A stretch of DNA of 64,000 nt from Casuarius casuarius. Its lineage: Eukaryota; Chordata; Aves; Casuariiformes; Casuariidae. Positions 37,111 through 47,855 of the stretch are shown here, piece after piece. The notes beneath the pieces were generated by a model that did no database searches, had not been told where the DNA came from, and saw nothing but the letters and a program-made list of their open reading frames with translations. Positions within the stretch are counted from its first letter, which is position 1. Every line of letters begins with the position of its first letter. The translations under genes and the position numbers were made by a program. The stretch is taken from the NCBI GenBank assembly GCA_003342895.1, contig PTFA01000017.1:494016-558015 (forward strand), given 5' to 3'.

Positions 37111-40060
37111 CCACATCTGTGGGACTTCACAGTAAAGGAATGAAAAAAAAACCTGAGTCCTTGGATTTAAAAAATAATTTGAGCCTTAATTTTTCTAAAT
37201 TAGCACTTCAATCTTTTATTTTCCATTAAAGATCCATAGAACTACTGCAGCTAAAAATATAAACAAGCAAGCAAAAAAAGCAGCAAAGAGAAAAGCACTT
37301 TATAGCATTATTGTGCTTGCTCTCGTGAGAAATGCACAGATGCTATAGGGATTGTGATGCTGGATGGAAAAAGTTTTTTTTTTTCCTGAAATTATTTGAG
37401 TCACCTGTCCTTGACCCTTTCTTTCCAAGAAATCAGCATGGTCTCTGGCATTACACATACCACTACATTTTTAGCTAGCTTGGTATCTAGTCATTTTCAG
37501 CTCATTTTGAAGTCCTGCATTCACTAATTCCAGTTTTCCCTAGGTTTTTGTTTGTACAAAACCTTTTTTTTCAAAGTTTACTTATAATGGAAATGGTTTG
37601 CTGGCTCACCAGGTAGCTTTCTGACAGCTCTTGTAAAAGAACAAAGGGTGGCTTATCTCCTCCTTATTGACAGCAAGCACCTCGACTTCAACATGTTCCC
37701 AAACTACTGCAATTTGTTTTCTGTATGCTTTTAATTACAGCTCTTGTTCCTTTCTAAGAGTGGCTTTTGCTTCCCTCTNCTCTTGGGGGTTGTTCAGATT
37801 CCTCTGAAGCTTTGATTCTCTTCTCTTCTCCCCTTTCTATCTCTGTACTTACAGGATTCTTGTTACCATCTTATCCTGTCACTTCTCATTCTTTAATGAT
37901 ACTATCTCTCTATTTTAGAAAGGTGTTTCAAGGATTAGGTCTAAATCTATGCAGGATTTAAGAGCAGACAGCTCCATGGCTCTAAGCTCACCTAAAGCAC
38001 CATGTGGCAGCAAGAGCTCTTCCATCCAAAACACATTGGGAGTAACCAGATGTGATGTCAGGCCTTGCAACAGCTAGGGCCATCACAAACTTAAATCCAC
38101 AGGGTCCAGGTGCCTCTCGAGTTGGACAGCAGACAAGGAGAGGCTTGGATTGTCTCAGTTTAGGATTTAGGGTACCAGCTGAGGGCCAGGAATGTCCCAA
38201 GGTCCTTCAGCAGCCATAGCCATTAGTAAGCGACATGCCCTAACTGTGCCAGGAGGGCAAGGGTGGGCTGCAGGATGGCCCTTTGTCTCCCCCACACCTT
38301 TCCCTTGGAAGCATTTCCTTGCCATGCTTCCCCAGAGACAAAGTTAATACGGCTTTATGAACATATCGCTATCACAGGGTGATGTTTCTTAGGCACCATG
38401 TCTATCAAAAAGCAGCCTAGTGTCCATTCTCACCTTGTTNTTGTTCAGCTGGGCATTTATTTTATTTACTGTTGCTCAGAAGCATGACAGTCATTTTGCA
38501 GGCAAATTAGAAAGCAAAGGAGCCACTGGCCTTTAGGAAGCAGCCACAAACTGATCTTCCCACACCACTCCTCAAACAGGACAGTCTGTGAAATACTCCG
38601 TAGGCTTGTAAGCATTCTGATGAAAATTAGCATTAGCTATTAGATCTAGGTATTCTACAATTAAGTAAAACATAACTAGCTTTCTTCCTAGATACTGTTT
38701 AAACTGGCAGATCAATCCATGTCAGCAACCCTAGATGGAGATGATGATAGTTTCCAGGCTCTGCCACAGGAACCTTGTATAGATCTCTGAGTTAAAAGTA
38801 GCACACTTTGAATATGTGCGGTACTGCACAAATGCTAAGCACTGTTATTAAAGTGCTCCCCATTTCACCATGTCCATCCCTAGGGCACTGTGAAATTTGT
38901 ATTTTTGCTGGCTAATTAAAGCCTGCCTCCCTGATAAGCACGATTTTAAACTTAATTTTTATTTTCTTTTGAGGAGGAGGAATGTGTAGCTAAGGAATCA
39001 TCGAACAGTGGTGAGATCAAGCACGGGAAAGAAAAACAAAACCTCTCCAACAACAGATGGCACCCGCACAAATGGTGAACTAGGCAGTTACTTGATACTC
39101 TGGTCCTGTGTTTCCTGGGCTGTCTTTCTCTCCATAGATTCTTCACTTGACGGACTGTTGATTGCCCGCCTTTTCTCAAGAGACAGCACTAAAACCTGTC
39201 ACAGGAACTTGCTGTGTCTATTCTTAGCCTCCAGATCTGTTGCAAGAGAAGAGAGGTGGGGTTCTTCTGCTGGCTGAGACAAAAAAAGATCCAGCTGGCT
39301 GCAGGCTGATAAAAGCAAAACTGCAATTTCCATTTATTTTTCAGTTTAATATATGTGGTATTGGGCTGCTTCAGCTCACTGTCACTGGAAGATTTTGCTT
39401 ATACTACCAAAGCTCACTTTGGGGGAAACAGCAGTAGGCAACAGGAGAGCTACTGCCACTTTCTGGGTCACTTCTGAATGTGAAATAACCCTACCCTCTG
39501 AATCACAGCAATTGTACGCCAGAAACATAGAATAAAATAGGCTGTGTGTTTTAGATGGGTCAGATATGGGCATGACACTAAACTAAGGTGCTTGTTTTAT
39601 AGTGGGGAGATGGGGATTCCTTCTTTTCTACTTCATTCTGAACAAGCTGTGGGAGAACATGAGCTACACAGGCCAAGGTGCTGGCCGTCAGCAATCACCG
39701 AGGGATTTTCTAATCTGTTACTCCCAGTCCTGCAGTGTGGTATCCCTGAGGCACGTATTTACCATCACTGTGCAATTATCCAACTGACTATAGAGCAGGA
39801 TGGGTACATGCAACCCAGAGGAACTTACAGTGCAATTCTGAATACTAGTATAAAGGAGCGTGTGGGCCTCATGCCATCAGAATATAAGATTTACCTGGTT
39901 GTCTAACAATCTTTACGGGTCTTGCCTATGACCCTATGCATTCAACAATCAGGAGGAAAAACTCCCTCAGCTCCAAACTCCTGGAGGGCTGGTGCAGGTC
40001 ACACATGAAGGAAGGCAGCTATTTCACACTTGGCTTGCAGAGGGCACAGTGTGTGTGTCT
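37111..40060. other. Gene-free unique sequence
   Basis: No gene or RNA gene was recognised. The 120-codon frame at 39544-39906 (+) has no recognisable domain. A homeodomain-like AT-rich patch lies at about 38880-38965. Ambiguous bases at 37779 and 38440. Confidence 0.6.
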
Positions 40061-40125
40061 GGAGAGGGGGAGGCAAGAAGGTGAGGGAACAAGGGAAGGA
40101 GGAGGGAGGAAAAAAGTGAAATGGG
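40061..40125 (+). repeat. Polypurine, G-run-rich tract
   Basis: About 65 bp of almost pure purine with repeated G runs (GGGGG, GGG, GGG, GGAGGAGGGAGG), preceded by a short GT run at 40050-40058. Such tracts can form triplex DNA or G-quadruplexes. A T-rich tract follows about 90 bp later. Confidence 0.75.
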
Positions 40126-40211
40126 ATGTGAATCTGTCCTTGAATCATTTACAACACTTTAGCTCACCCAGTCTGCAGGATGACTGGATCTAAATANGAT
40201 TCACTGAATAG

Positions 40212-40246
40212 TTTTTTCTTTTTTTTTTTCCTTTTTTTTATTTTTG
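40212..40246. repeat. T-rich tract
   Basis: Runs of T6, T11, T8 and T5 are separated by single C or A bases. Ambiguous bases sit on both sides (40197, 40258, 40338), which suggests local sequencing difficulty rather than biology. Confidence 0.85.
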
Positions 40247-40259
40247 TAACTTGTCACNG

Positions 40260-43200
40260 AAAGATTAGAGCGTTTATTACATTTTTTGTGTTTGGAGTTC
40301 TTAAGGCATCTTCTGTCTTTTCTCTTTGGTTCTGAGTNGTTTGAGACTGCCTAGGTAATCTCTGTATCTCAGGAAATCCTACAGACTGTCCTCCCAATGC
40401 CTTTTAAAGTTTTGAGGTCATTTGTGAGATCCACTGGAATGGAACAAACTAGACTCATTTAGCAATGACTACCCAAGGCATACATAGCAGATCAAACTCA
40501 GTATATTTTTCAAAGAGGTACACCTACGTCAGCTCAGGCACACTGTCCCTGATTCCTGTGTAGAGACCTTTAGGCTAGTAAAAGCCTAAAATTTTCCAAA
40601 GATGGTTTCAAGTAGAAGAGAAGTGATGAGAATAATTCTTCATGCCTGTTGCTAAGAATGATTACAAGCTATGACTCTAGCTTGCATGAAACCAGATAGA
40701 GAAGAAAAGTATGCTGGATGGGTTAAAACTGCCTGTTGAAGGTATTATATTTAAAACAGATATATCTGTATTCCAGGTTCTTAAAGCTTTCCAGAAAGAA
40801 ACAGAAATAATGTTCAAGCCTTACTGAGGAAACAAGTTTTGAATCAAATAATCTAAAAATATTTCCCACAACCATATTTTGGGGAGAAAAAATGATATTT
40901 GGAGGGGTAGAAGAACATTCTTGAAAAGTGAGCAAAGGGAGCAAATGGATGCAAATGCGTAGTTCTATTTCATTTCTGTTTTTGGCTCAAATACAGGGTT
41001 TAATATGAGTGTACTGAATGTTAGAGAAAGGTTCCCTGGAGATACTGAGCTTGTGAATGCAGCTCTTTAAACAGGTTACAGTCATTGCCTTGAGAAGTGG
41101 TCACAGAATGGTTCCTCTCACACTTTGACACAAAAAATTGCTTTGGGGGTGGTAAAGGTATTGGCACATATTTGGCATAGGTGACACTGGGAAGGCTGAA
41201 GGGTTTCTCCTTCCCAGGACCCATCTTACACTTGCAGGGGATGTTATTCCTGGCTCCATCAGGAACACCCTTACCAGGCTGTGTAGCTCTCCCTGCAATG
41301 CTGCACTTATAGCTTAATGTATCAAAGCCAGCTCACATTAATTATAATTCCTGTGAATATGCCAAGCTGTAAATTGAGGTGGTTCGTGAATCATTCAGCA
41401 GTTCCTATGCTGGGGAGGCAGCTTCCAGGAGAGAGACAAGGCAGACAGTTGTGACAATGACACCTCCCCAGCTATCCCAGGTTTAACTCCAAGGCAGTCT
41501 TCTTATTTACTTTGCCTACTGCAGTCTTGCAAAGAGAAAATATTACTGTTCCCACAGCTTGTTCAGCTTTTCTCCTCCCAGGAGCTATTGCCCCTCCCTG
41601 GAGCAGTCAGCTCACCCGTTTGTGCTAACCCTCCCTAATCTGCACTAGCTAAAATGAGAAAGGAAAGCTGAGCAATTTCAGTCATAGCTTGCTGGTAAGA
41701 AAGCCCTGTTAGGACTGCAAGGGAAAAGGAGAGTTTGTCTCAGCACCTGAGTCGATAATTCAGAGGGACAGGGACAAGCAAGGGCAGGGCGAGAGCAGCT
41801 GAATTTTCTCCAACACCCTGGACAGGACCGTATCAGTTAGATATTGTCCCAAAAGCATGGGGGAGGAAGGAGTTGTCTCTCACTTTATCAGTCGANGAGC
41901 AGCATACAAAAGAACTAGAGTACTTTTCTCTCTATGGAGCATGCACAGAGGCAGGAAAATAATCAGGGCTAAAGACGGGATATTGCCTCATCATTATATG
42001 GTGTTGCCCACAAGTTAGTTCCCTGTCTCTTGAAAGGAGCAGCTGTGACCTGCCTTGTAAAGGTTTTGTCTTTAAGAAATCCCTCTCAAGAAATCACACC
42101 ACCTCCTTTCCCTAGCTGCCAAATACAAGGCTCTTCATCTCCCTTTGTATCTGGAGAAGGAGGGCAGCCATCTCCCCAGGCTGTGATGCACAGCATGTGA
42201 CAGTTCAGGCATGGCTCTTGGGGCCCATCATGCTCCCGTGGTGAATCAGGCTCTGCCTATCTCCTAACGCCTGAGAGGTGAAGCACCAACACCCACACAG
42301 CTACAGTTCTGGGAAATGGTGTGCTTACACCCCGGGGGATCCAAGAGCTCATCAGTAGTGCCAGGGTCCATCTCCCTGGTGGTCATCTGCAGCTCAGTAC
42401 CCCGAGGCAGGCCTTGGACTCCCCTCTCTCTCTCCCACGACAGCCCAAGGAATGTCCCAAATTGAGCGCCTGACAAGGACTTCTGAGTCAGTTCTCCAGT
42501 ATAAAAAGAGTGTTTAAAGCCAGATAACTGGAAAGTTGAAGGAAGCCTCAAAAATTACTTAATTTGCATTGTATCAGTTTTGTAGCTACCTCAGAAGGGA
42601 TAAAGCCAGAAAAATTGTTTCTAGCATTAGATAACACTAGCTTTGCATAGCAATGAGGAAAGAATGACAAAAACAAGAAAACAAAGTTCTACAGTTGTGT
42701 TATGTCTCCTGCAGTTTAACCAAATAACTCCCTCTTCTAAGCTCATGAACATTTATTGCGCATATATTTTATGGGCTTTGGGTAACTCTTCTCAGTCTAA
42801 GGATTTTCTCAGCACATATGGGCTTCCAAATATAGTGAAACCAATTTGCTTTGAAAAGCAATAAATCTGCTAAAGGGCAGTTTTATTTTCCTCTAGGTAA
42901 TAAACATCTTTTATGCACAGTGGGATCCTGAAATACAAAGCCCACCAGTTGGGGGCAGGGAGAGAGTTCATACTAAAACTAGTTAAAAACTGGGTGACTT
43001 ATTTTAATATTTTAGAGAAGCCTGACCTCAAACCATTTATAGCAGCTATTCCCAACTCTTCAAGTTCCTGCCAACACTTAAGCAAGAATGAGCAATCACT
43101 ATTTTACTAGCTGTATGTCTATTAAACAAAACAATTGTTTATAAATTTGAGGAATCATTTTTAGATGTTTCACTGAGAACACATTTGACAGTGATTTAAA

Positions 43201-46200
43201 AAGCAGATATGTCATGAGCTCTGCTTTATAATATAATTAGAACTCTTCCACCGTACCTTGTGCATGCCATTATTTATCCCTCTCTTCATTTGTTTTATCC
43301 CCTTCTGCTATTTAACACCAAGATCAGCTGTTGGGCACTGACCTGGGGAGCACAAGGCGGGCAGGTAGNAGCAGCTTTGTATATGTATAAATGTACACAT
43401 GCATACCTGTGCGCCTTCTGTATTTGATCCCTCCATGCTTGGTTGGTAATCTCTCAGCAATACCCTGGTGCTGTGAAGAGCAGCAGCTTTCCTGTGAGTT
43501 TCATGTGCTCCTCTGAGGTGGGGGATCTCAGAGGAAGATACCATTTCCATGGTGGAAAGACTCAGCCAGTCAACCAATGTCATCTTGGCCATTGGTATAA
43601 ATGGCAGTTGCCAAGCACAGAAATAAGAAATAATTCAGCTTGCTGCAGGGTGAGAGAGTTTCCTCTCCTGGCTGGGAAAGGAGCCCCAATGTCTTGCCTC
43701 AGTGTGAGTCGGGAAACATGTTGTCATTGATTTCTTCCTTCCCCTGCCCCCTGCATCAAGCTTTGCTCTCATGAAGACCTGAAACTTGTTCTTTCTCTCA
43801 CTGCTGTCACTGACAGCTAAAGGCAAAAACTGGAATTAAGAGAGGTCTGGGGTCTAGGGCCCGCATACAGCCAGCTGGGGACATTAGGAGACACTGACCA
43901 GCAGGCCAAAAACCTACAGTCTGAGTGGGAAGTTGCCAAGAGTCTGCCAGTGGGAAACACTAGCAGTGAGATCCTGCTTGCGGAGTAAGAGATCTGAATG
44001 CAAAGAAGTGTTGTATATAAGTGTCAAGAGATGAGATACATGTTCAAGCTCTGTAACTGGTGGGGAGTTTGGGTCAGGTTCACTGTCCCAGCATGGGCTC
44101 CCAGCACCATTTGAGATGCCACAGGGTAGCCAAGACAGCAGCTCATGGCTGGCTGATATGACATGGGCTTAGGGGGAGACCTGGACCTTCTGGAAGAGAA
44201 GCTGAAAGTGAGGCAGGACATAAAACCAGAATAACTCTGTGCTGAGGCTACTGAGTCCTGTCCCTACACATTCCAATCAACAGAGTGAAGGGAGTTCACC
44301 TAAAACAGGTTCCAACATTTGGCCAGGCTTCTTGGTTCTCCTGACTCCACTGACTTCATTGACAATATGATCCACTAACAATAATGGGAGCATGTGTACC
44401 AGATCCTTATGTTCTCAGAAGTGTAGACAGCTACATTTCAGTGTGTTAAAATGGAGCTGAATCTCATCTTGAATGTAGTAACACATCTGAATTCCTATTC
44501 ATCCCTGGAGTGCAGGTACCTCAATCAACATGGGATCAGAACAGATGTCCTCTGCAGAAGGTAGGTACATAACTGAATGAGGTCCAGTCTCCTTAAGCAG
44601 CTGCTGAGGCTGGTAAAGGTGCTCCTTTTCCCTAAAGTGGTTGCAGTACATGGAAGTTCACCAAGCATGGAAAGGTCATGGGACAAGAAGGTGCTTCCTG
44701 TAGGCAAGTGGGGCAAGCACTCCTATGGGGGAAAGGATCTGGTTCTTCCTGTGCCTCGGTTGTAAGGTTCAGGTGTTTCTGAGTTTTCTTTTTTTTCTTT
44801 TTTCAGAGGAAGGGACAGTGGGTTGTGGATTGCAAAAATGCATCAGCAGTCCCTGTAACAGGAAACAACAACTGAGTCTTGCTTTCTAAGTGACTATCTG
44901 AATAAGTCACAGGGCCAGAGAGCTAAGCTCCCATTTACTTGCTCTTCCCCATGACATTTGTAGCCCTAGATTTCTGCTGTAGCTAAAAAAAAAAGCTGTG
45001 GAGGCTATTCCTTTCCTTGCTTCACTGCAGCCTGGTCCCAGGAGTCTCACATTCACAATTACACAGTGAGGAGGAAGAACTGAGGGAGCTCTTTGCTATG
45101 TAATGATCCCTTTTTTTAAGAGACTATCAGGACATGGAATATGTCCATTTTTTGTCTTAGGGATCACCTCACCAAGAAATACAAGCAGTGCTCTAGTCCA
45201 TAGGAGGACGCAATACCCACTATTATACATACAGCATAGCATGCAAACAGAGTCCATAGATTAATGTTAAGCGGAAGTGCTGGATGCTACAGGGACATTC
45301 AAATATTTGAATTATTCTATTCTGAAAACCTCTCTATAGGCTGTGGAAAAGCTCTTTCTCCAGACAGTAGATCATTCCAGGCCACAAAGATAGCTTTTAT
45401 AGCTGCATCCAGTGCTGATGGAAATGACACCCACCTCCTCTGTAGGGGCTCCATCCTGTGCCACCTCCAGCCTGGACAGGTCTGCCTGAATTGCTTCCAG
45501 GACATTAAAAAGCTGTTAAATGTCAGCAGCTGCTCTTGTCTTCCACAGAGTCTGGATCTGGCCTCACTAGGGGAGAAAAGGTATTTTATTACTATTCAAT
45601 AGCTGCCACAGTAAATCTAACTCCATATATTAACAAGATGCTCACAGTAAGTTAAATATCAGTGGATTAACAAAATATGATGGATAATGATTTCTAAGTA
45701 GCATAGGCATTCATGATTTTATTGCATATTTTAATAAACAGCCTTCAAACTAACCTGGAAGGACTGTGTGTATTCTGAATGCGTGTGTCCTGCCCTCCTT
45801 CTGCCTGCTCCATTTCAAAAAGCATTATCTGGTTTCTGCTGTCTGGTGGGGAGCTCCTCTGCATATGGAAGCAAGTGCTCCCTGGTTATCACAGACTGAC
45901 ATTCAGCAGCTTCGCTGATGTGTAGATAATGTCAGCCTGGAAAGGCAGCAGGCAGCATCTTGTCCAGCCTTCCCTGTGGTAAGGAAAGATAAGCATCGCT
46001 AGCTGTCAAAAACCTTCTTCCTTCTGTATGCAAAACTTACATCCCATTTGTGGCAGCTGAGAATGAGAGATATGCCCTTGGTTTAACATGCTTTGCAGTT
46101 AATCCTCTCCAAAGTGTATTCGAAAGCCAACTGCAGTAACTCAGTATATTAAGGGATTTGGTCAGTGACCATATTTTAATGGCCATCAGATTGATGGTGC

Positions 46201-47083
46201 TGCTCTTTATATTGTTATTCTCTTGTGATACTTATGTATGCATTNCATGTACAAGCAAAAGGGAGGGGGAGATTTAATGAATCCAGGGGCTTGAGAGAAA
46301 TGTAACCCTGGCCAGGAACAAAATGCGCACCATTTCATTAATTTTTGTATCATTAGCTATCTCAATTTGCAGAAACAAGCTGCTTGTAATTGTAATGAAG
46401 AGACTGATGTATGATGGTTAATATTTTAAGCGCTTTACTTTAAATAGCACATGATGACATAAGACGGAACTATTGTACTCATTCTAGACAGTGGCCAGAC
46501 ACAATATGACGACATGGGGTGCTGGGAATCCCCCAAAATAGTCACTACAATAACTTGACATTGGTCTCTGCAGAGTATTTCAGTGCAATGGGGCTGCAGT
46601 CACCACTACACCGAACTGCCTCCCCCCACCCCATATCCTGACTTGTCAGTGAGAAGGTTTTAAATCCCTTGGAGCAGAGGAAAGAACTGATCCAAATCTC
46701 CCACAACCTGGTGGAGAGCTTTAACTGATGAGCTATTACATAGCAGGACAAGCACCTGTTTGCTTTTCTGAAAGAAATGCTGCACAAATCTAGAGCATGT
46801 TTTGTATCCTCTTGGAGTTAGACATTTGCTAGCAATTAAAAATCACAAAGCGACAAGGTTTAAAATACACTGCCATCCATGTTCAGTATGGACTACCTTT
46901 AGTAATTCTTCTCTTGGCACTTCGGCTTCCATGGATCCTTTCTTTCACACCTAACCCCTCCTATGCACTATACAGAGGACCTGGGCACCCCTCTCGGACA
47001 ACATGAATCCCTCCGCCAGGCAGTGTGCTAACACAGTCCTATTAGTAAGATAGCAATCCTTCAGCTGCAGAATAGCCTTTACT
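40260..47083. other. Gene-free unique sequence
   Basis: No gene or RNA gene was recognised; open frames reach 112 codons (45264-45602, +) without familiar domains. AT-rich, homeodomain-core-rich patches lie at 41335-41400, 43110-43260 and 46140-46460. Ambiguous bases at 41896, 43369 and 46245. Confidence 0.6.
46140..46460. promoter_or_regulatory. Candidate conserved non-coding block
   Basis: Repeat-free sequence with closely packed homeodomain-type cores: CATTAATTTTT, ATCATTAGC, TGTAATTGTAATG and GGTTAATATTTTAA between 46335 and 46430. A short symmetrical CCATCAGATTGATGG lies at 46182-46196. It looks like a developmental enhancer, but conservation cannot be tested from one sequence. Confidence 0.3.
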
Positions 47084-47855
47084 GAATCACAGAACAGCTG
47101 AGGTGGGAAGGAGTCTCTGGAGATCATCTACTCCAACCCCCTGCTCAAAGCACGGTCAACTACAGCAGGTTGCTCAGGGCCGCATCCAGTTGGATTTTGA
47201 ATATCTCTGATGATGGACACTCCACAACCTCTCTGGGCAACCTGGTCCTGTGTTTGACCACCCTCACAGTAGAAAAGTCTTTTTTCTTTTTCCTTTTTTC
47301 CCATGGGATTTCCTGTATTGCAGTTTGTGCCTGATGCCTCTTGTCCTGTCCCTGGGCACTACTGAGAACAGTCTGGCTCTGTGTTGTTTACTACCCTACC
47401 TCATCACGTATTTATACACATTGATCAGATACCCGTGACAGAGCCTTCTCTTCTCCAGGTTGAACAGTCCCAGCTCTCGCAGCCTCTCCTTGTATGAGAG
47501 AGGCTCCAATCCCTTAATCATCTTTGTGGCCCTTCACTGGACTCACTCCAGGATGTCCATGTCTATCTTGTACTGGGGAGCCCAGGACTGGACCCAGCAC
47601 TCAAGATGTGGCTTCACCAGTGCTGAGCAGAGGGGAAGGAGCATGTCCCTTGACCTGCTAGCAACACTGCTCCCCAGTCCATCAGCCCCCAGTTTATGCT
47701 GGTGCCTGGGGTTGTTCCTCCCCAGGTGCAGGACTTGGCACCTCCCTTTGTTGAACCTCATGGAGTTCCCCTCTGCCCATTTCTCCAGCCTGTCGAGGTC
47801 TCTCTGAATGGCAGCACAGCCCTCTGGTGTATCAGCCACTCCTCCCTGTTTTGCA
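47084..47855 (-). mobile_element. CR1 LINE, 5'-truncated avian-type copy
   Basis: The + strand shows the reverse complement of a CR1 3' end, so the element lies on the minus strand. The 3' terminus at about 47084 has the typical GAATCACAGAA motif, followed by the 3' UTR signature ending GGAGATCATCTACTCCAACC and the CCACAACCTCTCTGGGCAACC block. The upstream part codes the C-terminal end of the reverse transcriptase. The copy breaks off at about 47855 just inside the sequence coding [10 protein letters not shown], as is usual for 5'-truncated CR1. It also lacks an internal piece near 47672. No target-site duplication is evident, as is normal for CR1. The level of decay is moderate. Confidence 0.93.
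47447..47839 (-). pseudogene. CR1 ORF2 reverse transcriptase C-terminal remnant
   Basis: The frame reads [20 protein letters not shown], then a stretch with [16 protein letters not shown], then [20 protein letters not shown] and [13 protein letters not shown], all typical of CR1 ORF2. The apparent first codon at 47837-47839 is GTG (valine of GVADTPEG), so it is not a real start. TGA stops fall at 47543-47545 and 47534-47536, where the CR1 frame normally has arginine. Beyond them the frame goes on as [10 protein letters not shown] and [10 protein letters not shown] to about 47447. Between GLGSS and VASRSRD about 36 residues expected in CR1 are missing, without loss of frame. It cannot make an active protein. 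Confidence 0.9.

Noticed and set aside
44340..44460. GACTCCACTGACTTCATTGAC and nearby phrases resembling old palindromic repeats
   Set aside because: Arms cannot be paired clearly, and the similarity may be coincidental.
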